A stretch of DNA of 64,000 nt from contig CM041084.1 in NCBI GenBank assembly GCA_023079485.1, positions 61,971,709-62,035,708 of the forward strand, read 5' to 3'. Origin of the DNA: Archilochus colubris (taxonomy: Eukaryota > Chordata > Aves > Apodiformes > Trochilidae). The notes below the pieces were generated by a model that was not told the DNA's origin, did not search any database, and saw only the letters and a list, made by a program, of their open reading frames with translations. Shown here piece by piece: positions 22,597-34,523 of the stretch; position 1 is the stretch's first letter; each line of letters opens with the position of its first letter. The translations under genes and the position numbers were made by a program.

Positions 22597-23429
22597 ACTA
22601 GCTGCAGATAATGTTTTGACCACTATAGAGAGGAAGTGTGCAGTGGGCCTGGTATCTGTCAGAGCTTGTAGCCCTCCTCTTCTCTGTGCTGGGAAACGCA
22701 GCCCAACCTCAATGCTCCTGTGGTCTAACTGACAAGCTGATTTCTCAAGCACGTTCATAACTTGGTGCTAACATCCTTTTTTTTTTTTAGGCATGTTTCT
22801 GACAGATCAGTGTAATATGGCAGCTTTGAAGCTGGCATTGTAAAGGTGACAGCAGTTCTTGTTTTGATGCTTTTGGTCGCAGTTTTTAGGAAGGCAGAAG
22901 CAGAAGTTTTAGGAAGCAGTTTTTTAAGAAGGCAGAAGTTTTTAGGAAGCCAGACAACTCACTGCTGCTGCAGCCCCTTTCATCAGCATGGAGGCCAGCA
23001 AATGGCTGGAGCTGGAAGACATCACAGTAAATACGTGGCCACCCTGACAACCTCGGGCCTCTGAGAGCTGCTTCCATCTGCACAGCTAAACGAGAATTAA
23101 TGAAATAGAGGGAAATGAATGTCAATGCCTGTCTCATATTGTATTACATGACATTAGTGCAAAAATGGCCTGAGTGACCTCATGGAGCACTTGTGTGATG
23201 AGAACACCCTTGTGAAGCTACAGCTGTTTTGAACTATTAAACGTTCATAAGCCAGACATGACTTCCCTGCAATGTTTCTGCTAAATGAGTGGCTATGTAT
23301 ATCATTAGCATTCCCAGATGCCCTCCTTCGGCTCAAGCAGCCTGGGGGTAAAAAGGCAGGAAGGCTCTGGGATGCACTTCTGCGCCTGAGAACCGCAGCG
23401 CAAATCACCCTAATTGTTTGTTAGATGAA
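22597..23429. other. unique noncoding DNA
   Basis: A degenerate tandem array (22881-22953) is the only clear structure. No gene is seen. The 83-84-codon minus-strand frames (22886-23137, 23154-23408) have no domain. Confidence 0.5.
22881..22953. repeat. degenerate minisatellite, 4 units of about 16-23 bp
   Basis: Units built on AGTTTTTAGGAAG(G)CAG recur at 22881-22903, 22904-22919, 22920-22935 and 22936-22953 with small length changes. Confidence 0.75.
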
Positions 23430-23490
23430 CAATGATCACTAATTAACATTGTTAAAGTGTCATCAATGATCACTAATTAACATTGTTAAA
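23430..23490. repeat. exact 27-bp direct duplication, period 34
   Basis: A 27-base unit starting CAATGATCACTAATTAAC is identical at 23430-23456 and 23464-23490, separated by GTGTCAT. Each copy has TGATCA, TAATTA and a TTAAC word, so homeodomain-type sites are doubled at a fixed 34-bp spacing. More TTAAC/TTAATTA words follow up to 23530. Confidence 0.85.
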
Positions 23491-23639
23491 AATTTGTTAA
23501 CAAAGGAAATTTAACAATATCTTAATTAGGAAGGATTTCTAATTTGTGATATAGAGCATGTTAGACAAACAAGGCACAACTCTCCCTTTGTTTTTCAGCT
23601 CTGCAGCAAGAGAGATTACATGATACAACACAACACATT

Positions 23640-24000
23640 CTGCATTTGCCGTTTATCATTCTAGGTCCTCGACACACTTCTGCTGTATAATTACAACCGG
23701 GGCTAATTTTACCTGTGTTATTGTTTGCCCTGTAATTTAGAGAGAATAGGCCGTGTTGATGCTACGTGATTCAGTCTGGAGCAGCCAGTTGGCTTTTTGC
23801 CACAGGACTACCGCTCACACTTTACTGCAATGAAGTGCGTGCATTGCAAAATAAAAGTAACCTTTCCTCTCTTTTAATTTACTTAATGATACGGTGTGAA
23901 GGTAGCAGGTTTCTTCAGGTTTTCTTTTTCGAAATGTGATTTATCCACAGCCACTAACCTTTCGGTCCTGTGTTCTACTTCAAAGCCACTGTACATTGTA
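23640..24000. other. CpG-retaining unique block, possible regulatory DNA
   Basis: About nine CpG dinucleotides (in words such as CCTCGACA, ACCGGGG, GCCGTG, CTACGTG, ACCGCTC, TGCGTGC, ATACGGTG, TTCGAAA and TTCGGTC) sit in AT-rich DNA where CpG is otherwise scarce. There is no repeat signature and no open frame of note. Retained CpG in an AT-rich desert often marks constrained noncoding DNA, but conservation is untested. Confidence 0.3.
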
Positions 24001-26387
24001 GGAAAAAATCCCGTCCTATTATCTATTACTTAATTATTAAAAAGCATCTACTCTGTTTTCATAAATTATCTATGTATCAGGGACGTCATCTTATGAGGAG
24101 AAAAGACAGACATGCGTACATGCGTACAGGCTTGAGGATGCTACAAAGTTAATTATTCCTGATGGAAAATCACTAATAAATTTTAAAAACCTAAATATAT
24201 TTCAGACAGTCCTGGAGTCAGAGACTGAAAGGATTTGAGAACTTCCATAGCAGGTCACCTTTAAAAGTAGCACAGGTAAGTTGGCACATTCACCTCAATT
24301 ATGCTCTGCCTCACAAAATACTCCAAGTATCTGACATCATTCCTGAAGGGAGTGTATTTATTGCATAATACCAAAATCTGTCTCTAGGGAACTCCAGCAA
24401 ACAGCACAGGGGGAAATTTTTTTTCCCATTTGTTTTGGTGGAACCAATGCTCAAACCCTGTTTATAAGGAAATAAAGCCAAATGGTCAAGCTCTGCATTT
24501 TTAGTTTTTGGTTGAGGTTTTTTTTTCTGTGTAGGAATATAAAGATTTTCTACTTTAGTACAGACCTGCCTGTCTCATCTAGGCTCTAATTCTGTATATT
24601 GTGTGGCAGCCATCAGCTTGGGGTGATGGATCATCCTTCTTTTTCTCCCTTTACAAAGTGCTTCTGCCTATTTTAATCCTCTATTGTTGTCATTCGAAAG
24701 GACAGGGAAAATTTTAATTCACTTTTGCACGGAAATAGTCTTTGGGCCTCCTACCTTGTCCCCAGACATGCTCACCACCACGACCTCAAAAGCAACTTGA
24801 TGGAGAGTGAGAGGTGTTGCTCTTCTTAAAAACCACTGCTTGCATTCAGAGTGCCCAGGAAGGCTGGAACAAGTGCCTGATGCCTTGCAGAACCCCCTGC
24901 ATTAACCCTGGTGCTCACCCAGGCTGTGTCCAGCCAGAATGAAGGCTGCTTGTGCCCACAGTGTCTTGCTCACGCTGGGGGTGTTTTGGGGAGGATAAGG
25001 TTCCCTCAGCCCCTTGATAAACACATGCAGAAACGAGGATGTCCCACTCCCTACACCACACAAAGATGAAATGAGACAACTCCTTACCTTTAAACCATCA
25101 GCAAACAGATGGATGGTTAGAGCACTTTTCCAAAACGTGACAACTGAGTTTTCGAATTGCCTCCAAGTGGAAGGGATGTCAGACTTCTAATGTTGCCCTT
25201 TGCTTTCCTTCACAAATGTGCAATGCTATGTCTGGGGTTTCACCAAAGGTTTCCTATCCCATGCTTTATTTTCAGATTCTGGTTTAGCAGGGAAAAAAAA
25301 AAAAAAAGAAAAGGTTAAAGTTCTGTTTACTGCTATTTTTCTTTTTTAATTCCTTCCTTTCTCGGGGAATAAAACCATATAAAGTAATTATTCCAAAGGT
25401 CTTGTCTTGCTTTCCTAAAGTATTTTTGGAGATTCAGTAACACTTATTTTCTTAGGCTTGACATTATTTAGCTCCAGTTACACAGGGACACTTACTTTGT
25501 CCCTTCTCTCCATGCCCATCTTCTCACCCATGTGAAACACATTGCCTCAATGCATAAAGCCATTCTCACATTTGTTCTCATCTAGGTTTTCTGGAAAAAA
25601 AAAAAAAAAAAGACATTTTTAGGCCATTCTTAAAGTGGCAGCCTGATGTGCTTTTTCAGAAAGGTTCATTTTTTCAGACTTAGATGACCATGTAAGTACT
25701 GAAAAAAATATATATCATTGCTTTAATTTGGCCTCTGAGAAAGTTTTTTGGTGTGTACTGGTTTGTTTGGTTTAATTTAAAATTACTTAAATTTTATTTA
25801 TACTATTTTAAACTCTGATCTTGACTTATCCTGTTTGCCAGCTGATCTTCTGTGCTTCATATGTCACAATTATATTCTGACATTCTTCTGAAAGGATATT
25901 TCAAAATTTTGCATTTGCTGTAATTAAAAGGGTCCTTCACACATGAGATCACATGCCCATCATTTTTATTCCTATCAGGTTCACCACCCCCTCCTCTGTA
26001 CATGGCAAAATGCCTGCCTGTTTTCCAAAACTCTCCTCTGACTCCCTCTGTTTGGCTCTGCAACCTCTGATTTATTTCTTCTGCCTCTTTCACATACTCC
26101 TACTGTTCTGTAGCTCGGCCATATGCATGACGGAGACTTTACAGCTAGATGAGCTGCCTTGATTTGAACAGCCCCCAAAACCCTGTTTGGTTTTTTTTTT
26201 TACTACAGTTCTGACATTTTTGCCAAATGGCAGGTGTGCTGGATCTTAAGCATTCAGGAGAATGTTCTCCCTTCTTCCCATGCTATTTATTACCCATTTT
26301 AACCACTCTGTTCACACGTACCATACACTGGCTAGTGATATCAAAGCCAGTCCTAGAAAGATATTTTGAGAATTTATTCACTCTCTT
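24001..26387. other. unique noncoding DNA
   Basis: Holds a tandem CATGCGTA pair (24111-24126), A-runs at about 25291-25305 and 25596-25611, and AT-rich DNA. No gene is recognised. Confidence 0.55.
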
Positions 26388-26408
26388 CCCACACCCCCCC
26401 CCCCTCCC
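26388..26408 (-). other. potential G-quadruplex (minus strand)
   Basis: On the + strand CCC, ACA, an 11-C run, T and CCC follow one another. The minus strand therefore has at least four G3 runs with loops of 1-3. This is a sequence motif only; folding is not shown. Confidence 0.6.
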
Positions 26409-29400
26409 AAAACAATGCCTTGTACAAATAAAAGGAAATTGAGGGGGAAAAAAAAAAGGAATCATTATGTGAAATACATTATCACAGTATAGTTAGCCAA
26501 TAAAGGGATATTTAGAATACGGTTCGGAAATGGACTTCTGCTGCACATTGAATTGTTTTTTGTGGTTTTTTGTGAGCAAATCAGATTGAGTTACTTTTTT
26601 AAAAAAATGTTTTAAATTGCCATTCCTAGTCCTGCATGACACAGATAAAATTTAGTGCTGATCCTTCATATGATGCTACATTATCAACAAGACACAAAAG
26701 CACACAGAGGCAACTATGAGCATCATGCTGATTTTCCAGAACTCTTCTATAGAAACCTGAGGATTTACAGCAGCTACATTATGAACTTCCTGTAATATTG
26801 CCTTGATTTTTGTCTATATGTGAAACCCACAATACTCTCTATTTTTAGGATTTTTTTCCCCCTTGTATTTTAGTGACCAAATAGACCCCTGAAGTACATT
26901 AGTACAAAAAACAGTGGTCTCTGAAATAGGCATTTTAGGTCTATTCAGAAGTAAAGAACTGACGTCCTACATAGCCATACCTAGAGCTATTTTATGCACT
27001 ATTGCTAAATATACATAATACAGTTTGGACTCTTCAGAAAATAAATAAAAGATTTTTTTTTAAAAAACTAGTAACTACTGCAATTTTCTGTTTTCTCCCC
27101 TCATGTCCAAATAGGGAAGGAGACAAGAAGAGCACTTGAGATCTTTTTTTTTCCCCCACATTGTCAACATTTCCAGAAATTTCAAATAATTATGGTTTAC
27201 CAGGAAAAGGTGGGTGAGAGTGCTGGGTAAGGGAGGGCTGTGCTCAGTAAGAATGGAATTAGCACACAGGACTCCCTCCTTAGTATCAACACATGCATTC
27301 TGAAGGGAACTCCATAGTAGCAAAGCCAGCATTTGCAAACTTATTTCAACAGAAACTGAGGGCAATATCTTTCACCTCCTTTCACCAGACTCCCTAATGC
27401 TCCCTGTGCACCCTTACCATCATAGTAATGTATTTAAATATAAGACAGTATTAATAAAATGGTTAGTTATAAGACCATGAAACTACATAAGAATAAAAGC
27501 AAGGTAGCATTGATGTATCTGAAAAAAAAAGTAGCATGCAGAGGTTACAGGCAGATGGGAAACATACCATTGAATCTACTGTGAGATGATGTAGGACGGT
27601 GATGTTCAGCTGGGTCATCATCAGTCACAGGTGGTGTACAGACAGGGAAGCAAAACAGTTTCAGGTGCAATAGGTTAAATTCCACTTGAAACAGGAAAGA
27701 CAACACCGGGGGTCAATTGTCTCTAAAAAAACACATATGAAATCAACGGCTTTACTTTTTGTGTTTATACTTTCTTAACAAACTGCAATAACTTTATCAA
27801 TCTTTATCTTCAAACTTCAGTTCATGTATAGATCTATTTGTAATACAAAGAGAATAAGCTTTATGCCTTCCCTAGCAACTCTGAATGATTTTTGATTGTT
27901 GACTGTCGTTCTACCTTTGTATCACCTCTCTCCTTCTCTGCTCTTCTTCTGCAGGTTTGACCTCAGGCAATTCTCTTGAATACCTATCTCTTCTCTTCCA
28001 TAAAATGCAGTATTCCATGCAAGGCTTTCTCTTTGATCTACTCCATCATTTTCTTCCTCAGGCCTTCTGGAGCTGTTGAGTGTGCCCCTTCCACTTGGCT
28101 TTACAAATGCCATTCATTTTCTTGCTGGTTATCAAGTCCCACGCAGCAAGAATGATTTCCAAAACATGTCAGACATTGAAACTCTTCCAAAACTCACTCA
28201 ACTGGTGTCTTGTTTGCCCTCTGCATTATGCCTAGTAATTGCATCACTGTTTGTCATAAATAAAAAGTCTTAGGGTTAGCAAGCACTCCTCGGGCTGTAA
28301 GTTGCATAACTGGGTTGGTGACAAAACCACAACTCGTATGTTTGGGCGCAAATAACCCAAGGGAAATGGATGTGTAAGTGCTTTAGTGAGGATCACCCAG
28401 GCTTGTAAAGCCAAAAATAATGGAAACCACCCACACCCTTTTGTTTGAAAGCCAGTGAATATGTGGCCCACGTAGGTCACGTAGACCAATATTCGTGGGT
28501 TTTGTGGGTGGATGCCTGCAGCATCACCCTATGATGTGTTTTGCAGCCTCGAGTCCTGGCAGTCGCTTCTTCCCCGAAGGCATAAAGGTTCTTGCTGGCA
28601 TGGGTTTCCAAAAAAGTCCTCCTCTAGCTCTACTGACCAACTGCTGTTGTACGTAGTATCAATGCTGTGTAAATGTTCAGTGTCTTCTGCCAAATAATAT
28701 CAGAGCACAGTGGGATTAAGCTCTGATTTTCTTCCCGCATCTACACATTTTTGATCAATGGTTTCCTCATATGACCAGTTATCTTCACAGATAAACCACT
28801 TGAGTTTTGCTGTGGTTTTTAATGAGTCAGTATTTTGGTTTATTGATCTTACTCTAGATTCATTCTCTGCTACCTGATGCAGATTCACTACTTGTCTGTG
28901 TTCTTTGCATTTCCATCTTTGTTTCAAAAGATAATAGCTTCCTTCGATTGATATTTTCTGTCAGAGCTGAAATTCACTTTTTCAATGCCACTGGATGTTC
29001 GGACATATTGTATGCTGGAAGACTGTAAAAAGACAATTTTGCAGGTGAGAAATCAGCAACATGGAGACTTTTTTTCAGAGGGACTTTTGAGAGCGCTGCA
29101 CAGATGAGAGTGAGGTTCTGGGTTTGTAGCTCCGGCCTGCAATTAGGGTGGGCAGCTGAATGTGCAGGTCAATTCAATGGGCAATGGACAAAGAGCAGTG
29201 GGTACATGAGGGAGTGACACTCATTTCCCAGAAATTCTGGAAAAACTCAGGTGGGGAGCTGTTAGCAAGCTGTCACTTTGCCCTTCCAGCATGATATTGC
29301 TGGCCTGGCACAGCATGGCAGCCTGAGCTCTCACTTGAAGACCGAGGATGGTTGTTCACATAGCCCTGTGAAGTTGAACCCTAAAGGGAGCCTTCTCCCA

Positions 29401-30910
29401 AACTTTCTCCCCCAAACAAACAAAAAACCTAACTGCAAACCTCTGATAATATGCGAACTTCTGTACTTAATTTTCATCCTTTTAAATCAGCAAAAACTTG
29501 ATTTCCAAGTGGAAAATGGAAGTGAACCTTGGAAGGCAATTATTGATGCTGCTAGAAGAAATACCTAAATACTTAGAAACCTTTCCAAACTCTTCCAAGA
29601 TAACCATTTTCTGATGACACAGCAATGTGTCCACTGGGGACTATTTATAGGTGTATTTAAAAAATTAAAAAAAAAAAATGATGTCGAGTCAGAGAAGAAA
29701 TATTGCTTAGCAAAATAATAAATGTCTCCTGCATTTTACATGTTGAAAAGGTTTGACTATAAATTCCACTTTTGACATTCATCCCAGAGTCACTTTAAAG
29801 GCAACCCACAGACTCAACAGGGAGACAGTAAACACTAAATCATAATTACCTCATAAAAGGGGAGCCTGTTTTTCTGAATGCCTGCGATCTGGTTTTGCTT
29901 CACAAAAAATATCATAAATCTATTGTGTTCTACCTAGTTTTATTTAAGGCTAATTAGTGCTTGTATTAAAAAGAAGGGAAAAAAAAAAAGAAAGAAAACC
30001 AGAAACAACACCTTGAAAACTTTGCTGTCATTCATATAGATGTGAAACCCTGACTCTCAGCTCTCATTAAGGAGCTGTTCATTAGAAGACAGCATGTTCC
30101 ATGAGAACTGAGGTCTTATATTAACAGTGAACTATGGAAAATCTCTCCCATTTGGCAGCCCACATTAACATTTCTTCTGCAAAGGGATTTCTTTTTAATG
30201 CAATCTAGCTCTGTATATGTTACTGTACAGAAGGAAAAAAAATATTTTTCAACACAAACTTGACTTGGCTTTAATATCCCACAGGGTGACATCTGACACT
30301 GTACTGAGACAATAACACCTCTCTGGGTAATCTTTCCAACAGAGCCTGAAAATGAGCAGTCTGTGCCATTAATATGGCCAATGTAATTAGCAGAGCAGTA
30401 TGACTGATCTTTTTTTTTTTTTTTAAATCAACATTTCCTAAAGCTATTTCTCCAAATGAAGTTACTCTAGACGTGGAGACAGGGAAAGCAAAACTGGAGC
30501 ATGCCCAAATAGGATGCATTTTTCAAGTATAGGTAGGGAGACCAAAGGCCTGCTTTGTAGATGATTTCCAAATAAAATGCATCAGCCAGTTACCAAGAAT
30601 TCTAAAAATAATTTAAAAAACAAATGTTTCTAGGTGAAATAAGTCATGCCCCATTAAGGTTTCAAGACAAGACTTTTTTTGTATTAAGAAAAAAAAAAAT
30701 CAAAGCAGTTTAAGTTGTGGTTCTTTGTCAGCAGAGAGCCAAAACTCTGGGGGAAGGGTGCCCATGCTGCATATCTGCCCAAGTCAGATATGTTAAGATT
30801 GTGGTTTTGTCTAGTTTGGATTTAATCATGTGATTATTGTACCTCTACTTTTTCTGCTGCTTTGGGAAGGGCCTTTCTCTTTCCTGGTCACTGTGCTCTC
30901 AGAGAGACCA
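26409..30910. other. unique noncoding DNA
   Basis: AT-rich, with simple A/T runs (27051-27066, 30411-30425, 30688-30699) and no recognised repeat or gene. A 75-codon minus-strand frame (28700-28927) is hydrophilic but has no known domain. The stretch about 29560-30250 has TTAATTAG-like words and could contain regulatory DNA. Confidence 0.5.
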
Positions 30911-30929
30911 ATGGTACAGATTGTACCAT
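30911..30929. promoter_or_regulatory. perfect IR3 palindrome resembling a steroid receptor site
   Basis: ATGGTACA-GAT-TGTACCAT has perfect 8-bp arms around a 3-bp spacer. The inner GGTACAnnnTGTACC is the androgen/glucocorticoid-type half-site (GGTACA) placed as a perfect inverted repeat with the correct 3-bp spacing. Binding is inferred from the motif alone. Confidence 0.35.
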
Positions 30930-32167
30930 GTCACACGACAGAATTGACCATAGATGCCTTCAGGAAGGGCTGGGACCTGCAGATCTTGTTTACCTGGATG
31001 CAAATGGCCTTCCTAGACAGGGCTGTGCTGGGAAAGGGAGTTGGTGAGGATGATGATGGCTGTTGGAACATGAAGGGCTGGATGTGGCCGATGCCTGCTC
31101 CCATTTTCTGGGAGGATAAAGGACTGGCAACAGCATGTCCCAGGATCCTGAAACCACTCTGCTAACAGGACAGTCCCATTTCCTTTTAAAAAGATATCTG
31201 AGTCTCTGGGGATTATGCCAACCTTCCACGTGCAGTGCAGTTGATTCGAGATTGTCAGATCTGTATTCAGAAGTACAAAGGCAGAAATTTCATTTTGAAA
31301 CATAGCTAGGCAAAGATAATGATCTCACCTAGATAAATGCAAAAGTCTTGTTTCAAAAGCAGATTATCACAGCAAAAGAAACAGGTGTTAAGAAAACTCT
31401 GGTAAGCAGTTCATTACAGTAACAGCCCAACCAGATACTAACAGCCACTATCTCTTTTTGATAGAAGTGAACACAAGCACAATCTACATTGCAAATGCCT
31501 AGTGCATAGAGGCTAGAGGATCAATGCCATTAGGACTGTTCTGATCATTATGTCATAACATTGTTCTGCAGGAATATTGTTTTAAGATGTTTTAAACCAA
31601 GAGCCTTAAAAAGAAGCTAAGAAAAGGAAATATTGGTGGTTAAGCATGATTACGTTCAAGACACACTAAAAAAAGGTAGGTTGGATCTGGCATGGCACAG
31701 TAATAAGGAAGGTTCAGTGTACCATCAAGGGAAGATGTACAATTGTACATTGTACAAACACTTGGGACTTAAGGGCTGCAGTCTCCTTCCAGAGAGGGTG
31801 TAAAGTCTGGTGGGTCCAAGCTGGGAGTGAGGTCTTGAGATGTGATGGACTTATCCCAGATGCAAAGTGAATGGAGATTTTGCTACTGAATTCCCACTGG
31901 TGGGTGGATTTGGCTCGAATTCTACTTCTACTTTTGATTTGGTAGGAAAATTGGTTTAACCAGTCTGTTGGTAAAATTAGTGGATTTCCTGTCATATGCA
32001 GCCTTTAGACAAGCTTTGATAGACTTCCTCATATGTGAGCAAATTTTTAGCCTCATGAAGACCAGCTACACAGCCTGTAATGTTTGATCTTTTGTTATGC
32101 AAGGTGTGGTTTCTATCAAGTTCTGGATGAGGACTAAAGGAAAACAGGCTGCTTTGATTCTTGATTA
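30930..32167. other. unique noncoding DNA
   Basis: Contains a perfect 16-bp palindrome, ATGTACAATTGTACAT, at 31735-31750. No gene is seen. Overlapping frames of about 60-111 codons at 30830-31303 lie on both strands and lack domains. Confidence 0.55.
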
Positions 32168-33286
32168 TCATAGAATCATAAAGTAGTCTGGGCTGGAAGG
32201 GACCCTTAAAGGCTATCTTGTCCAACCACCAATGAGCAGGGACATCAGCTAGATAGCTCAAGTTTCTCAGAGGTCCATCCAACCTGACCCTGAATGTTTC
32301 CTGGGATGGGGTATCTGCCACCTCTCTGGGCAACCTATTCTAGTGTTTCACCATCCTCACTGGACAAAAATTTCTTTATATCTAATGTAAAGCCACTCTA
32401 TTTTAGCTTAAAAACATTAATTACCACTTGTCCTGTTGTTACAGGCCCTGCTAAAAAGTTTGTCCTTATCTTTCTTATAAGCCCCTTTTAGTAGTAAAAG
32501 GGCACTGTAAGATCTCCCCAGAGCCTTCTCTCCTCCAGACTGAACAACCCCAACTCTCCCAGCCTGTCCTCATAGGAGATGTGTTCTGTCCCTCTGATCA
32601 TTTTTGTGGCCCTCCTCTGGACCCATTCCAACAGCTCCATGTCTTTCCTGTGCTGAGGACTCCAGAGATAGACACAGGACTGCAGATGGGGTCTCACCAG
32701 CATGGAGTAGAGGGACAGAATCAGCTCCCTTGATCTGCTGGCCACACTACTCTTGATGCAGCCCAGGATGCAGTGGGTGTTCTGGGATGCAAGTGCACAG
32801 CGCCAGCTCATGGCCAGCTTCTCACCCACCAGTACCCTCAAGTCCTTCTTGATAGGGCTGCTCTCAATCCTTTTATCTCCCAGCCTGTATTGACACCAGG
32901 GATTGCACCAACCCAGGTGGGCCCACTTCTCAAGCTTGTCCACATCCCTCTGGATGGCATCCTGTCCCTTAGGCTTGCCAGCTGCACCACTCAGCTTGCT
33001 ATTATCTGTAAACTTGCTGAAGGTGCACTCGATCCCACTGTCTGTGTCATTGATGAAGGTACTAAACAGTACTGGTCCCGATATGGACCCCCGAGGGACA
33101 CCACTTGTCACTGGTCTCCATCTGGACATTGAGCTGTTGACCACTACATCCTGGATGTGACCATCCAACCAATTCCTCATCCATCACACAGTCCAGGCAT
33201 CAAATCCATGCATCTCCAATTTAGAGAGAAGGATGTTGTGGGGAAGGGTATGAGTCAAAGGCCTTACACAAGTCCAGATAGATATC
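32168..33286 (-). mobile_element. CR1 LINE, 5'-truncated, antisense (longest copy)
   Basis: The reversed tail TCATAGAATCATA starts at 32168. The element runs through the 3' UTR and ORF2 C-terminus to an RT motif-A region reading DLCKAFDS near 33254-33277 on the minus strand. It is cut off just upstream. Words such as GGGACCCTTAAAGG, AGATCTCCCCAGAGCCTTCT and CACTGTCTGTGTCATTGATG match the standard avian CR1 consensus. It keeps more of the RT than any other copy here. Confidence 0.95.
32488..33180 (-). pseudogene. CR1 ORF2 fragment, 230 codons open, catalytic box mutated
   Basis: The fragment covers RT motif B onward: VTSGVPRGS at residues 24-32, then the catalytic box, then [20 protein letters not shown] and [19 protein letters not shown]. 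The usual FADD box reads FTDN (residues 57-60, + strand 33001-33012), so the second catalytic aspartate is lost. Upstream, the motif-A region has in-frame stops. The C-terminal tail continues in another frame (31992-32333, PREVADTP, VRLDGPLRNL). The start methionine is internal and not a real start. Confidence 0.9.
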
Positions 33287-34304
33287 TGTTATGATTAGGG
33301 CAATTCTTGGTCCATAAAGTGTCCCAGAAAATGAAGTATTATGACTAGGCTGAAATTAGCTCCTGTCTCTTCAAAAATAACTACAAAAAAGTTTGTGTAA
33401 GGTTTAATTACCTTAATTCAGCAATGGCACAATAAAGAAAGTTGCATTTCAGCCACAATAAATGCCATATTCCTATTTTTTCTTTCTTTATCACTCCTTA
33501 AAAGGGTGCAGCTGAGAGGGAAAACTTATAATTTTCCTCAGGAACAATATAAGTCTTTATCTGTTAATGTTTTAATGTGTATCTGTTAATTTTAGATCTT
33601 TATCCACATAGCCTTAATAAATTAAACATTCCAAATGCAAAAAGGTATTAGTGCATATTCCAATTACCAGGCATTAATATGTAAAATCCCCCTAAAAGAT
33701 TTATTTTTATCATTTTCATTTTCTAAAAGTAGCATATTAGCAAACACCATCAATATTGTATTTGCTCACATGATGGCATCATGCTGTGATTAAAGTCCTT
33801 GATTTGCAACAGCAAACGGACTGCCAGAAGCCTTGCTGGTGTCTTCCTGGCACTGGAGGAATGCAGGGGAGGGAAAGTGAGAAGGAGGAAGGGGAAAGTG
33901 TGGGGGAAGCATCCACCTATGAAGAAAGAAAACATCATCATATATATATATATAAAGAAAAAGAGAGAGCTGTGCAAATATGGACTTTTGCTTTTCTGCA
34001 TTCAACCACAATTGGAGGTGTGACTGAACAGTGACTGATGACTTAATGAGTTTAAGGAAAAAGTGCCAAACCACTAGCAAATAATATTCCTAAGAAACAT
34101 TCACAGTTAGTGTTGACTTGCCCTGGTCGTTAAGATGCAGGTTTGAAGAAACCAAGTCTGCCTACACCCATATGGATAAAATTTCCTTCAGAAGGCCCTG
34201 CACAGGAGGAAATGCTATCAACAAGTTAGGTTGCAGTGCCTGCCTACAGTCAGATCACAGCGAGGTTTTTCTAACATAAAAAACATTAACAACCCCAGAT
34301 AAAG
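33287..34304. other. unique noncoding DNA
   Basis: AT-rich, with a (TA)n run at 33940-33954 and a repeated TATCTGTTAAT word near 33558 and 33581. No gene is recognised. Confidence 0.55.
33940..33954. repeat. (TA)n microsatellite
   Basis: About seven TA units. Confidence 0.8.
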
Positions 34305-34523
34305 ATCATAGAATGTTCCATAGTTCATGCTGAGGGAACCTAAGATGTTCCTAGCCTAATCCCTTGCTCAAGCATGACCAGCTATGGGTTCAAATCACTT
34401 TGCTCAGAGCTTTGTCCAGCCCAGTCCTCAAAACGTCTGAAGATGGAGAGTTCACAGCTGTGGTCAGCAAACTCTTCCACTACTTGGCATGAGGAAACTT
34501 GGCTTTCCTCATGAGGAAAAAGG
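34305..34523 (-). mobile_element. ancient CR1 LINE 3'-end fragment
   Basis: It begins ATCATAGAATG at 34305. The order of CTTGCTCAAGCATGACCAG, TTTGCTCAGAGCTTTGTCCAG, a TCTGAAGATGGAGAGTTCAC word and a CTCTTCCACTACTTGGCATG word matches the reversed 3' end of an old CR1 (CR1-F/X-like). Divergence is high, and no ORF2 similarity remains beyond the 3' part. Confidence 0.7.

Noticed and set aside
28700..28927. 75-codon hydrophilic minus-strand frame
   Set aside because: It looks protein-like in composition but has no recognisable domain, no splice context and chance length.
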